Part shown: one piece after another, positions 7,350-16,314 of the stretch
How positions within the stretch are numbered: position 1 is the stretch's first letter
Layout of the letters: each line of letters starts with the position of its first letter
NCBI GenBank assembly: GCA_019352115.1
Contig: JABBNW010000008.1
Span: 1-45,244, forward strand
Length of the DNA: 45,244 nucleotides
Source: Pseudomonadota bacterium
Lineage (GTDB): Bacteria; Pseudomonadota; Alphaproteobacteria; Acetobacterales; Acetobacteraceae
Reading direction: 5' to 3'
The notes under the pieces: generated by a model
Seen by the model: only the letters and a program-made list of their open reading frames with translations
Told to the model about the DNA's origin: nothing
Databases searched by the model: none
Position numbers and translations under genes: made by a program

Positions 7350-8480
7350 TTACCACTCCACCAGAAGCATCGGCGGCCCGCCGGGCGAGCCCGCCGCCGC
7401 CGCCGGCCCGTTCGTTCCCAGGCCACCGTCGCCGCCGGCCCCGTAGGAGCCGAAAGCGGATGGGCCGCCGCGGCCGCCAGGCATTGTCGTGGCCGAGGTA
7501 ATATCAACGCCGGCGCCCTGGCCACCGGCGACGCTGCCCGTTCCCACCGATGCGCCGCCGCCGCCCGGATTGCTTGAGCCGGAATTGCCTCCGCCGCGGC
7601 CGCCGCTGAGCGTCAGCGCACCGCCGAATGATAACGCACCGCCATTACCGCCCGTACCGCTTGATACCCCGCCGGACGTGCTTCCAGCGCCGCCTGTCCC
7701 CGCCGCGCCCATCGAGACCGGGAATGTCTGGCCCGGCGTGACAACAAGTGATGATCGGAAAACCGATTCTCCGGACGATCCCCCGCCGCCCGCGTTAACA
7801 ATCGAGCTGGCGGAATATGCGCCCCCGCCGCCGGCGCCTGAAGCGGTGCCCGATAGCCAGAGAAGCGTGATCCCGCTCGGCACCGTGAACGTGCTTGCGG
7901 AAAGGAACAACTGCGACCCACGCGCCAGCGGCGGCATCTCCAGCCAGTGCAACGCGCCATCCCCGAGCAACTCGACCGGCGCACCTTGGAAAAGCGCTGG
8001 CGCTGCGATCGCGCCCCAGGCGATGGAGAGGAACGTATCGCTGCCATTTGCCACGAACGTGACGGTGTTCCCGGTCGCATCCGTCCGGACGAAGGTCATT
8101 CCGAACGGCACCCCGTTCGCGCTCGCGACCGCCGGCAGATCGATCGCGATCGACCCCGCCGTCGCGTTCACCAGCACCAGCCCGGCATTGTCCGCGGTCA
8201 ACGTCGTGGTGCCGGCGGCCGAAACGGTGGTGATGTTCGCACCCGCCAGGCGCTTCACCGCCGCCAGCGCCTGGGTGAACGTGCCCGGCGCCAGCGTGAT
8301 CCCCGGGCCTTCGACCAGGTTCGCCACCTCGGCGATCAGCGCGTTGTTCACGTCGGGATCGATGCCGGTCGGCGTCACGCCGGCGCCGGGCGGCGCGTTG
8401 TTGATCCAGCCCGGCGTGCCGGTCGGCGCCGCCGGCGCCGGCAGGCTCGCGACCTGGGTTCCATTCGCAATGAGTTGCAT
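7350..8480 (-). CDS. tail fibre with glycine-rich C-terminal receptor-binding domain
   Basis: 376 aa. The N-terminal 75 residues are a fibre attachment region (NGTQVASLPAPAAPTGTPGW). A domain at about 90-185 (AGLVLVNATAGSIAIDLP, then GMTFVRTDATGNTVTFV) recurs in the tail-terminator protein at 18637-19464. From about residue 215 to the end, the sequence is dominated by Gly/Ser/Ala blocks (for example SGAGGGGAYS and GGGNSGSSNPGGGGASVG), suggesting polyglycine-II-type adhesin packing as described for phage S16 gp38. This makes it a prime candidate for host recognition, with an immune-evasive, recombinogenic tip. It ends in PMLLVEW. Confidence 0.75.
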   Translation of the reverse strand: MQLIANGTQVASLPAPAAPTGTPGWINNAPPGAGVTPTGIDPDVNNALIAEVANLVEGPGITLAPGTFTQALAAVKRLAGANITTVSAAGTTTLTADNAGLVLVNATAGSIAIDLPAVASANGVPFGMTFVRTDATGNTVTFVANGSDTFLSIAWGAIAAPALFQGAPVELLGDGALHWLEMPPLARGSQLFLSASTFTVPSGITLLWLSGTASGAGGGGAYSASSIVNAGGGGSSGESVFRSSLVVTPGQTFPVSMGAAGTGGAGSTSGGVSSGTGGNGGALSFGGALTLSGGRGGGNSGSSNPGGGGASVGTGSVAGGQGAGVDITSATTMPGGRGGPSAFGSYGAGGDGGLGTNGPAAAAGSPGGPPMLLVEW

Positions 8481-8486
8481 CGGCCC

Positions 8487-9092
8487 CTACCCGTATTTGA
8501 ACCACAGGACGCCATAACCCGGCGCGATCGCGCGCAGGCGGCATTCCAGTGTCGTGTCATCGATCGACCAGAACGCATCGCCGTAGACGGACTCGCCATA
8601 TTTCGCGAAATCCACCGTGATCGTCGGCGCGTTCACCTGCCACGCGAAGCGCCACGCCGGCGACAGATAGGACGCTCCGCCATAGGTCGCGACGCCATAG
8701 ACCGGCGGCGTCCAGGTGGTGATCGTGATCGTGTAGCCGAGCGCCGCCGCGACGCTGATGTAATAGGCCGCGCTCTGCCCTCCGATCCCGGCGATCTTCG
8801 CCATCAGTGCGGCATGGCGCAGGGTCAACGGCGGGTTCGCCGGCGTGCACGGATCGGGCAGGCCGTAGTCTGTTTCCCAGTCGGGCAGCAGCTGCACCGC
8901 CTGCGCGGGGTCGCTTTCCACGTCCAGCAGCAGCACCATCTGCACATGCAACTGGTAGAACGTGTCACCGATTGCGCCGGCGAGCGCGGCGAGCGTGGAT
9001 GTCAGCCGCCGCGGCCACGCCCGCCCGCCCGGGAACAGCCGCTGCACCCCGGCCTGGAACCCGGCCTGGGTGTATTGCGAAAACGGCGTCAT
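8487..9092 (-). CDS. Mu gp48-like baseplate protein (YmfQ/DUF2313)
   Basis: 201 aa. The N-terminus (FQAGVQRLFPGGRAWPR) and the segment QAVQLLPDWETDYGLPDP are signatures of the DUF2313/YmfQ family, which lies immediately after the J-like protein in Mu-type baseplates. It caps the baseplate wedge next to the fibre genes. The start overlaps the end of the J-like gene by one base (TGATG). Length is normal for the family. Confidence 0.85.
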   Translation of the reverse strand: MTPFSQYTQAGFQAGVQRLFPGGRAWPRRLTSTLAALAGAIGDTFYQLHVQMVLLLDVESDPAQAVQLLPDWETDYGLPDPCTPANPPLTLRHAALMAKIAGIGGQSAAYYISVAAALGYTITITTWTPPVYGVATYGGASYLSPAWRFAWQVNAPTITVDFAKYGESVYGDAFWSIDDTTLECRLRAIAPGYGVLWFKYG

Positions 9093-10231
9093 CAGAATGT
9101 GATCGTCGGCGGGGCCGGCAGGTGGCCAGTCGCGAACACCACGTCCGCGGTGGGCGCCGTGAGGTCGTAGGACAGCACGCTGCCGGCGGCCTCGATTGCC
9201 GCTTCGATCTGACTGAGATACAGCTTGCCGGGCGTTTGCAGCGGAAACAGCGCGCCGGGCGGCAGCGGCACGGTGACCGCATCGCCCACCGCGGCGCCAC
9301 CAGGCGGCACGGTGGCGATCAGGTCATTGAGCTGCGCCGTGATGGCGGCCTGCAAGGCGGCGGTGGTGATGCCGCCGGTGCCGACCAGATTGAGGATCGT
9401 GATCGCCAGCGCATCGGCCACCGGCGCGAACGCCTGCGAATCACCGATGACGGGTTTCACGCCGGCGATATAGGTCTGCACCGCGTCCAGATCGGCCGTC
9501 AGGGGGATGTTGTTCGCCCGCGTATCGATCGTGAATGCCACGTCACAGGTGCCGATGCCGCGATTGAGCGGGAACACCCAGGCCCGGGTCGGCACGCCGG
9601 ACGCCTTCGCCCAGGCCAGGAAATCCGTCGCCGCGCCGCCCTGCGGCGGCTGGCCGAGCCGGGCCAGCCCGCGGACGCGATAGGCCGCATCCGTCTCCGC
9701 ATCCGTCCCGCCGGTGATGCCGGCGCTGCCGACGATCGCGGTGGGCGCGACGCCGGCGATCGCGGTGACCAGGGTCAACGGCGCGCCTGGCGCCAGGTTG
9801 CCGAGCGAACCCGCCGTGGTCGCCACCACCGGCAGCGACACGGTGCCGCCGCTGCCGATCGTGCCGGCCGCCGTCACGGTGTAGCTCATGCCGCCGTTCG
9901 ACGTTTGCAGCGGCGTGCCGAGGTCGATCGGCGTGTTCTGCGGCCCGGAGAAGGTCACGCCGGGCCCGGCGGCGACGGTGGCCTGGATGCGCGGCAGATT
10001 GACCTCGGCCAGGCGGCGGTCGAGGTACGGCGCCTCCGCGCTCGCGACGAAGAACTGGCGCGCCACCCAGCCGAGCGCGCGGTAGCCGGCGAACGCCACC
10101 GCCGCCACCGCGTTGGCGACGATCGGCAGCACGGCGCGCGGCAGGAAGGTGTCCGCACCCTGGATGCGCGCCTGGAAATTCGCCAGGGTCTGCGCGCGCA
10201 GATCCGCGAGGCTGGGCGTGCTCCAGGGCAT
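9092..10231 (-). CDS. baseplate J-like wedge protein (Mu gp47 type)
   Basis: 379 aa. It begins MPWSTPSLADLRAQTLANFQ, the usual opening of the J family. It continues with a membrane-like helical segment around residues 40-65 and the conserved ITGGTDAETDAAYRVRGLAR near the middle. It forms the baseplate wedge together with the gp46 and gp48 homologues that flank it. The ATG at 10231 overlaps the upstream TGA as TGATG, so I prefer it over an in-frame GTG a few codons upstream. Confidence 0.93.
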   Translation of the reverse strand: MPWSTPSLADLRAQTLANFQARIQGADTFLPRAVLPIVANAVAAVAFAGYRALGWVARQFFVASAEAPYLDRRLAEVNLPRIQATVAAGPGVTFSGPQNTPIDLGTPLQTSNGGMSYTVTAAGTIGSGGTVSLPVVATTAGSLGNLAPGAPLTLVTAIAGVAPTAIVGSAGITGGTDAETDAAYRVRGLARLGQPPQGGAATDFLAWAKASGVPTRAWVFPLNRGIGTCDVAFTIDTRANNIPLTADLDAVQTYIAGVKPVIGDSQAFAPVADALAITILNLVGTGGITTAALQAAITAQLNDLIATVPPGGAAVGDAVTVPLPPGALFPLQTPGKLYLSQIEAAIEAAGSVLSYDLTAPTADVVFATGHLPAPPTITF

Positions 10232-11214
10232 CAGGTGTTCTGCCAAGCGGCGGTGAACTGGCCGCTGCTACCGGCCTGCCAATAGTCGATCACGAGCTGC
10301 AGCCAGCCGCGCTGCGGGGATGTCGCGGTGGCGACCGTCTTGTCCACCACCCCGGACGTGACCAGCGGGGCGAGCGCGGCCTGCGCGTAGGACTCGGCGC
10401 GCGCGAAGGTCTCGGCGTTCAGCACCGCGCGGCCGAGCAGCCAGAGCTTCGACCCCGTGATGTCGGGCGGCTGGCCGTTCTGCGCGGCGGCGTCGATCGG
10501 CATGTCGCCCCAATAGCCGCGCGGGTCCGTGGTGCCGTCCGGGATCACGTCGCCGGGGTCGGCCGGGGCGTCGGTGAACAGGCAGATGATGATGGCGGTA
10601 TCCAAGCCGGCGTCCATCAGCAGGTCGGAGCCCGGCAGCTCCGTCAACGGCAGGCTCAGCGGGCCGACGCCCGGGTTCGCAGACCCGGGCTGGTAGGGGT
10701 TCGCGGTGGGGCCGAACTCGGCCTGGGGGGCGGCATAGTAGAGGACGGCGCCGATTGGCGCTTGCCCAATCACGATTACGATCGCGTTCACCCCTTGGGT
10801 GTCCGTGCTTGTGAGCCTCTGCCATCTCCCGGTTTGCGCCATATCAGCAGTGCCGCTGGGCGCTTCGGAAATTCCGGCCAACACGCAACCAGCCAATGTG
10901 ATCAGAGACCCGTCCGGTATCCAGACATAAACGCTTCCCGTGTAAAGGGATGCAGGCGTCGAGGTGAAATAGAAAGCCCCCAGGATTGTCAGGTCCGGCG
11001 TGGCGCTGGTCACTTTCCAGACCACCGCGCCAGGAACCGGCGGGGGGATATCGGTCGATGCTATGGCTGGCCAGTCGGTGTTATTTTGGGGTGGCACGGT
11101 ATCGCTATCCGCGATCAGGTTCACCGCCGGCACCGGCGCGGCCGGGACCGGACCGGACAGGGCGATATCCGCCTCCCCCAGCGCGTTGTCCCAAACCAGC
11201 GCGATATCGAGCAT
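10231..11214 (-). CDS. Mu gp46-like baseplate protein with an inserted carbohydrate-binding-like domain
   Basis: 327 aa, about twice the family length. The gp46 (DUF1788/W-like) sequence is interrupted. Residues 1-21 (MLDIALVWDNALGEADIALS) and residues from about 198 on (LLMDAGLDTAIIICLFTDAP, then PRGYWGD, then AESYAQAALAPLV) are the normal gp46 halves. Residues about 30-180 look like a beta jelly-roll module: FTSTPASLYTGSVYVW, GRWQRLTSTDTQG and the ending LYYAAPQAEFGPTANPYQPG resemble phage-borne CBM-like domains. The insert (about 10674-11127) is lower in G+C (roughly 60 percent by eye) than its flanks. The ATG at 11214 lies 2 bp after the upstream stop. Confidence 0.85.
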   Translation of the reverse strand: MLDIALVWDNALGEADIALSGPVPAAPVPAVNLIADSDTVPPQNNTDWPAIASTDIPPPVPGAVVWKVTSATPDLTILGAFYFTSTPASLYTGSVYVWIPDGSLITLAGCVLAGISEAPSGTADMAQTGRWQRLTSTDTQGVNAIVIVIGQAPIGAVLYYAAPQAEFGPTANPYQPGSANPGVGPLSLPLTELPGSDLLMDAGLDTAIIICLFTDAPADPGDVIPDGTTDPRGYWGDMPIDAAAQNGQPPDITGSKLWLLGRAVLNAETFARAESYAQAALAPLVTSGVVDKTVATATSPQRGWLQLVIDYWQAGSSGQFTAAWQNT

Positions 11215-11216
11215 GA

Positions 11217-11783
11217 TCAGGTTTCCTGCTGGGTGGGGACGGCGGTGGTGGCCGTGCCGCTGCCGGTCTGGACGTTCGGCACCGGGTGCGTGTGGATGTC
11301 GTAGACCGCGCGCGCGCCGGCCATCGTTTCGGTCTGGGCGTTGCAGTTGTCGGTGATATCGCCGGACACGCGCAGCGCGCCTTTGATGTAGATCGTGCCG
11401 TCGTTTTCCAGGATCACCTGCGCGCCGCTGGCATCCTGGAACGTCAGCTTGCCGTCGTTCGTGAAGTGGAAGAACGCACCCGATGCGTGCATTGCGCCGA
11501 ACTCGCCCGCCGCGCAGGGCTGGCTTTGCCCGAGCACGTCGCCGCCGAGCGCCACCACGTGGTCCCGCGAGCCGAGCACCTGGATCAGCACCAGGTCGGC
11601 GCCGGCGGGCAGGTTCGCGAACCAGCCGAACGGGTGCAGCACCTCGACGCTCTGCTTCGTCTCGCCGGCGAGGCCGGTGACCTGCGCGATCGTGCGCCCG
11701 GCGATCGCGGCGGTCGCGATCTTGCCGCGGGTGACCAGCGCGCGCAGGGATGCGGCGAGGCGTTCGGTGACGTCCTCCAGCAT
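11217..11783 (-). CDS. Mu gp45-like baseplate central spike
   Basis: 188 aa. It has an N-terminal OB-fold region (residues about 25-85, with SVEVLHPFGWFANLPAGADL), then a beta-helical stem (GKLTFQDASGAQVILENDG) and an apical motif HTH at residues 164-166 (YDIHTHPVPN). In Mu and P2 spikes the HxH pair binds an iron ion at the membrane-piercing tip, so a metal-capped tip is expected here. The start overlaps the upstream hub gene's TGA (TGATG). Length matches the family. Confidence 0.9.
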   Translation of the reverse strand: MLEDVTERLAASLRALVTRGKIATAAIAGRTIAQVTGLAGETKQSVEVLHPFGWFANLPAGADLVLIQVLGSRDHVVALGGDVLGQSQPCAAGEFGAMHASGAFFHFTNDGKLTFQDASGAQVILENDGTIYIKGALRVSGDITDNCNAQTETMAGARAVYDIHTHPVPNVQTGSGTATTAVPTQQET

Positions 11784-12892
11784 CAGGCGATGCCGCCGGC
11801 GCCGGAATAGTTCACGCCGCTGCCGCCGCCCTTTTTCCCGTGGCGGGTGCCCTTCTTTTTGTGCAGCCGGACCTCGCCGGGGTCGGGCGTGTAGCCCTCG
11901 ATCGGGCCGACCGTGAGCGTCGTGGTCGATCCTTCGTTGTCCGACAGCCCGTATTCGACCTGCGCGGCCAGCAGGTCCTGATCGATGCCCAGCCAGTCCG
12001 ACGTGACGGCCACGATCTGGTTCGGCTGCCACAAGGTGCCGTCCGGCTGGCGCCAGCCGGGGACGGTGATAGTCGCCTTCGTCGCCTGGCCGGCGGCGTA
12101 GGCGCACATCCAGTTGACCCGCTGCTGCATCTGCGCCTGCGTCATCTGCGTTTCGCCCATCGCCACGTGCGGGCGGAAGCGCGGCACCAGGCTGTCCGTG
12201 GCGGAGGCCTGCTGTTGGGTCTGCACCGTCGTCGCCCCGGGCGTGAGGCCGTGCTGGCCCATCACGGTGTAGATGCTGAAGCGGCGCCGGCCGGACAGGG
12301 TCGCGCTGGCGTGCTGGATGTTCTGCCCCTGCACCAGCCGCCCGGCGGCCTGGGTGCTGCCGGCGGTGGTGAGCACCAAGCGCCCCTGCGCGTCGTCCGT
12401 GAGCAGCACGCCGGCCATGCGGCCGAGGCGTTCCAGGAAGGCGAACCCCGTCTCCGCCCGCTCCATCGTGGCGTCGGCCACGACGGCGGAGGCGCCGGGC
12501 GCCTGCACCACGACGTCGATCCCGAACAGGGCGGCGACGGCGCGGCAGATGGCGGCATAGCTGTAGCCGGCGAACTGGCCGCCGGCGATCGCGGGCTTGC
12601 AGTCCACCAGGTCGGCCGTCTTGCTGCGACCGGTGATGCGGACGGCGTGCTGGTCCGGTCCGAAGGCGGGGTTGTAGGCGTCGACGTAGCCGGTCAGCAG
12701 CAGGTCGGCGCCCAGCCACAGGGTGACCGGGGCGAAGGGCAGGATGCGCCAGAGCAGATCCTGGTTGGCCCAGCGTTCGGTGACCGCGATATCGAAGTCC
12801 GCGACGCACCGATCGATGCCGCGGGTGACGCGGACCGAGGTCCAGCCGTCGTAGCGGCGGCCGGCGATCACGAGGGTGAGGCGGTCGGTCAC
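11783..12892 (-). CDS. Mu gp44-like baseplate hub (gpP family)
   Basis: 369 aa. It begins TDRLTLVIAGRRYDGWTSVRVTR, followed by DFDIAVTERWANQDLLWRI, both conserved in Mu gp44-like hub proteins. TVPGWRQPDGTLWQPNQIV is the conserved C-terminal repeat-like region. The C-terminus is basic and Gly-rich (KKKGTRHGKKGGGSG), unlike most homologues. The GTG at 12892 overlaps the TGA of the DUF6527 gene as GTGA. It forms the ring on which the gp45 spike sits. Confidence 0.9.
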   Translation of the reverse strand: MTDRLTLVIAGRRYDGWTSVRVTRGIDRCVADFDIAVTERWANQDLLWRILPFAPVTLWLGADLLLTGYVDAYNPAFGPDQHAVRITGRSKTADLVDCKPAIAGGQFAGYSYAAICRAVAALFGIDVVVQAPGASAVVADATMERAETGFAFLERLGRMAGVLLTDDAQGRLVLTTAGSTQAAGRLVQGQNIQHASATLSGRRRFSIYTVMGQHGLTPGATTVQTQQQASATDSLVPRFRPHVAMGETQMTQAQMQQRVNWMCAYAAGQATKATITVPGWRQPDGTLWQPNQIVAVTSDWLGIDQDLLAAQVEYGLSDNEGSTTTLTVGPIEGYTPDPGEVRLHKKKGTRHGKKGGGSGVNYSGAGGIA

Positions 12893-13275
12893 GTTTGAGC
12901 GGTCCGCAACGCGGGAAGATCAGGCAGGGGCACCTTCTGCCCCGCCAGCGCATGCGTGCAGTCGCCCAGGAACTCAATCACGCCGGCGCGGACGAACGAA
13001 TGGCACCGGAAGCACACGAACGGGGCCTTGCGCCCGAACCGTGCTTCATACGTGCACCAGCAATCCTTACCCTGCTGTCCACTGCAATAATGGCCGCTCG
13101 TAATGAGAACGGATGGCGTGAAGGTCGGCGCATCGACATTGCGATCCCAGCCCCATATGGCATTCGGACCCGCGACACTGACTTGGTGCTCTTCGTCGCA
13201 GCCGGGGCACCAGAACCCGACGCGGGTTTCCGTGCCGCGTTCCGCCGATCGCAACTTGGCGCTCAGCAGCCCCAT
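12889..13275 (-). CDS. DUF6527 family protein, Cys-rich, probably zinc-binding
   Basis: 128 aa. Conserved features include GFWCPGCDEEHQV (residues about 20-32), APTFTPSVL, CFRCHSFVRAGVIEFLGDCTH and AGQKVPLPD, a combination typical of DUF6527. CxxC pairs near residues 23/26 and in the C-terminal CFRCH suggest a zinc site. The gene is inserted between the gp43 and gp44 homologues, an unusual place for a non-structural protein. A strong GGAGGGAG site lies before the ATG. The role is unknown. The family also appears outside tail modules, so it may be cargo rather than a tail part. Confidence 0.7.
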   Translation of the reverse strand: MGLLSAKLRSAERGTETRVGFWCPGCDEEHQVSVAGPNAIWGWDRNVDAPTFTPSVLITSGHYCSGQQGKDCWCTYEARFGRKAPFVCFRCHSFVRAGVIEFLGDCTHALAGQKVPLPDLPALRTAQT

Positions 13276-13288
13276 CGCTCCCTCCCTC

Positions 13289-14539
13289 TCACGCCGACAG
13301 CGCCACGCCGGCCGTCGGCATGAACAGCGGGTGCGGCACGTCGTTCAGTTGCTCCAGCTCGCCGGCGCGGCTCGGGTCCAGATACAGGCGCTGGGCCAGC
13401 ACCAGGCTCGGTAGTGGCTCGCCGGTGGCGTACGTGGTCAGGTTCGCCAACGCCTGGGCCCTGGCGATCATGTCGTTCATCGCCGTCGTCGTGATCGCGC
13501 CCCAGGCGCGCCAGAGATCGTCGGCGCCGGCGTCGGCCGCGGCCTCGGCCTGGGCATCCAGCAGGCCCAGCAGCTGCGCACGGGCGGCGTCGGCCGCGTC
13601 CGCATAGGGCCAGTCGATCGACGCATAGACCTGCGCCAGGGCCGCCACGGCGTTGCCCTGCACCAGCGCCGCCACGCCGGCCTGCTGCACCGCCTGGGCG
13701 GTCGCCTGCGGGCCCACGCCGCCGACCGGCGGCAACGTGGCGCCCCATGTCGCGAGCCCGGCCAGGCCGCCCGAGGGATCAGCCGGGGCCGCGATCAGGA
13801 ACGGGCTGCCGGCCACCGGATCGTCCGGCGCCGGCGTCACGGTCTGCGCGGCGATCGCCGCCGTCGCCATGCCCTGGCAGGCCGCCTGGACGGCCGTCGC
13901 CGTGGCGGCGCTGTCGGTCGGCGCCGCGGTCACGGCCGCGATCAGCGCGCCGAGCGTGCCGACGGTCGCGAACGGCAGCGCCGACATCGCCGCCGCGGCA
14001 CTGCCCAGCAGCGCGAGCGGGCTGACCGCGGCGAGCTGGATCGCCTGATAGGCGGCCGAGACCAGCGGCAGCAGCGACGCCACGCCGCCAAGCAGGGCCG
14101 AGGCGGTGTCCTGGGTCCACAACGGGCTGGGCTGGCCGCCGGCGCGGACGAACTGGATCTCGATCGCGCAGTAGCCGAGCTCGGTCGATTCCTCGCTGAA
14201 TTCGACCTGGCCGGCAGCGCACAGGATCTCGCCCATGGTCGGGTGGACCAGGACGGCGGGGGTCGCATAGTCCTCGACCGCCGACAGCAGGGCGTCGCGC
14301 TGTTCCTGGTAGGTGGGGCCGATGACGTAGCAGGACAGGCGGAAGATGCGGGCTGCGCGGCCCATATCCTCCGGCCAGGGATCGTCCCGCTGCGCGTATT
14401 CGTGGGTCACCAGGCGCCGGCCGCCGCGACCGCCGAGTTGGTGGAAGTAGAAGCCGACGCCGCGGAAGCTGCCGGGGCGCAGGGTGAAGCCGAGCGCGGT
14501 TTCGAGCGCGGCGAGACTGATCCCGAGGGCGCCGGACAT
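13289..14539 (-). CDS. Mu gp43-like DNA-circularisation/tail protein
   Basis: 416 aa. The N-terminal domain (FTLRPGSFRGVGFYFHQLGG, then RRLVTHEYAQRDDPWPEDMG, then YQEQRDALLSAVE) is the DNA-circularisation N-terminal family found just after the tape measure in Mu-like tails. The middle is Ala-rich and low-complexity. The C-terminus holds PLPSLVLAQRLYLDPSRAGEL, a LysM-like end motif (Y-x-D-x-x-R-x-x-E-L). The ATG at 14539 is 5 bp from the tape-measure stop; an in-frame upstream extension is Arg-rich and out of character. Confidence 0.85.
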   Translation of the reverse strand: MSGALGISLAALETALGFTLRPGSFRGVGFYFHQLGGRGGRRLVTHEYAQRDDPWPEDMGRAARIFRLSCYVIGPTYQEQRDALLSAVEDYATPAVLVHPTMGEILCAAGQVEFSEESTELGYCAIEIQFVRAGGQPSPLWTQDTASALLGGVASLLPLVSAAYQAIQLAAVSPLALLGSAAAAMSALPFATVGTLGALIAAVTAAPTDSAATATAVQAACQGMATAAIAAQTVTPAPDDPVAGSPFLIAAPADPSGGLAGLATWGATLPPVGGVGPQATAQAVQQAGVAALVQGNAVAALAQVYASIDWPYADAADAARAQLLGLLDAQAEAAADAGADDLWRAWGAITTTAMNDMIARAQALANLTTYATGEPLPSLVLAQRLYLDPSRAGELEQLNDVPHPLFMPTAGVALSA

Positions 14540-14544
14540 GCGGG

Positions 14545-16311
14545 CTAGAACCCGAACGCCGGGGCGGCGTAGCCCACGTTCACGCGCGGCGCCGCGGCGG
14601 CGCCCTGCGCGGTGCTGGTGGCGCGCATGCCGGGCGGGGCGTTCTTGAACGTGACCGTGGTCTCGACCCGCCCGTGCACCGTCGCCGGGGCGGCGCCGCG
14701 AGACGCGCCGGCGCGGCCGGTCTGATACGGGCCCGGCGCCAGCGGCCCGCGGCCGGGACGGCCCGGCATGCCGGGCGCACCCGGCGCGCCGCGCAACTGC
14801 GCCGCGGCGAGGCCGCCGGACAGATCGGGTGCGGCACCCGAACCGGCGCCGGCGATCTTGTGCACGATCGCGGTCTCGGCGCGGCCGAGCCAACTGGTCT
14901 GCACCCAGTGCACGGCGCCGCGGATGCGGGCGATGATCGGGGCGATGCGCGCCCAGACCGCATCGACGACGCCCTTGATCTGCGCGACCTCGATTGTCCA
15001 CCCCGCCTTGATGTCCGCCCAGAAACGCAGCAGCGGCGGCTTGATCTTCGCCCAGTGGCTGTAGATTTCGTAGGCGACGGCGGCGATCGCGACGCCGGCC
15101 AGGATGATCGGGTTCGCCGCCATCGCGACGGTGATGCCGATCATCACCTTCCGCAGCGCGCCGAAGATCTCAATCGCCGAACCGACCGCGCCAAGCAGCG
15201 GGCTGCCCATCGCCAGCGCCAGCGCGCCCACCACCACCTTGATGCCGCCGAGCGCGGAGACGGCGCTGCGGATCGTTCCGATCCAGCTTTCCGTCTCGGC
15301 CACCACCTGGTGCATGTTCAGCTTGCCGATCCAGCCGGCGAGGCCGGCCACCGCGTCCTGGATCCCGCTCGTGATCCATTCCCGGTTCGCTGCAACCCAG
15401 CGGGTGGACAGATCGATGATCGGGCGCAGGATCGGCGCGAGCTTCGTGCCGATTTCCATCGTGAAGCCGTCCACCGCGGTCGTGAGCTGCACCCAGGAAC
15501 TGTGGAAGGCTTCCAGCTGCTCGGCAGCGGGGCCGGTCGGGACGTAGCCGATCTTGGCATAGGCGGCCGAGTAGGCTTCCAGGCCCGCCTTCCCCTTCAT
15601 CAGGATCGGCAGCAGCATCGCGCCCGCCCGCCCGCCGAACAGGGTCTGCGCCATCAGCGCGCGCATGGTCGCGCTTTTCGTGTGTTCGAACGCGTCGGCG
15701 AGCTGAGGCAGCACCTGCGAGGCACTGAGCGCCTGGCCGTGCGAATCCTTGAGCGCGATGCCGAGATGATGGAACAGCTCGGCGGCCTTCTTGTTGCTGC
15801 CGGCGAGCGCGCCGCCCATGATCTTCGACAGGTTGAACAGGCTCGACCGGAGCTGCTCGACCGGCACGTCGTTTTCCTTCGCCGCGAGCGACAGGGCGGA
15901 GAAGGTCTGCACCGAGACCCCCGCCTGCTTGGCGGTCGCGGCCAGGGCGCTGAACGCCTCGGCCGCGTGGTTGGTCATTTCGAACAGACCGACCAGGCTG
16001 CCGGCGGCGCCGAGGCCGGCGAAGGCCGGGATCAGCTCGCTGAACTTCGATCCGAACTCGCCGATGCTCGCCGTCAGGTTGCCGAAATGACCGCGCAGCA
16101 GGCGCACATCGGCGGAGAGCGCATGGAACGATCGGGCGTGCGCGTGGGCTTCCTGCTCGCCCTTCTTGTGCAGCTTGGCTTCGGTGGTGCCGGCCTTCTC
16201 TTCCTCGCCGACCAGCGCCTTCACGACTTCCATGATGCCGCGCACGGGGGCGCTGACCTTGTCGACCGCCTGGATGATCGCCTGGAAGACGGTTGTCGCG
16301 TCGTCGGCCAT
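14545..16311 (-). CDS. tail tape measure protein
   Basis: 588 aa. It is largely helical, with hydrophobic segments at about residues 100-120 and 345-410 (for example ILAGVAIAAVAYEIYSHW) and a Gly/Pro-rich C-terminus (GAPGAPGMPGRPGRGPLAPG). It lies directly after the frameshifted tail chaperone and before gp43, the standard tape-measure slot. It sets tail length and is ejected with the DNA. It is short for the family, implying a short contractile tail. The ATG at 16311 lies 3 bp past the TAG of the frameshifted chaperone product. Confidence 0.92.
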   Translation of the reverse strand: MADDATTVFQAIIQAVDKVSAPVRGIMEVVKALVGEEEKAGTTEAKLHKKGEQEAHAHARSFHALSADVRLLRGHFGNLTASIGEFGSKFSELIPAFAGLGAAGSLVGLFEMTNHAAEAFSALAATAKQAGVSVQTFSALSLAAKENDVPVEQLRSSLFNLSKIMGGALAGSNKKAAELFHHLGIALKDSHGQALSASQVLPQLADAFEHTKSATMRALMAQTLFGGRAGAMLLPILMKGKAGLEAYSAAYAKIGYVPTGPAAEQLEAFHSSWVQLTTAVDGFTMEIGTKLAPILRPIIDLSTRWVAANREWITSGIQDAVAGLAGWIGKLNMHQVVAETESWIGTIRSAVSALGGIKVVVGALALAMGSPLLGAVGSAIEIFGALRKVMIGITVAMAANPIILAGVAIAAVAYEIYSHWAKIKPPLLRFWADIKAGWTIEVAQIKGVVDAVWARIAPIIARIRGAVHWVQTSWLGRAETAIVHKIAGAGSGAAPDLSGGLAAAQLRGAPGAPGMPGRPGRGPLAPGPYQTGRAGASRGAAPATVHGRVETTVTFKNAPPGMRATSTAQGAAAAPRVNVGYAAPAFGF

Positions 16312-16314
16312 CGT

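Noticed and set aside
7350-8480. Collagen-like or PE_PGRS-type protein
   Set aside because: The Gly blocks do not follow G-x-y triplets, and the N-terminal fibre domains and position fit a polyglycine-rich phage adhesin.
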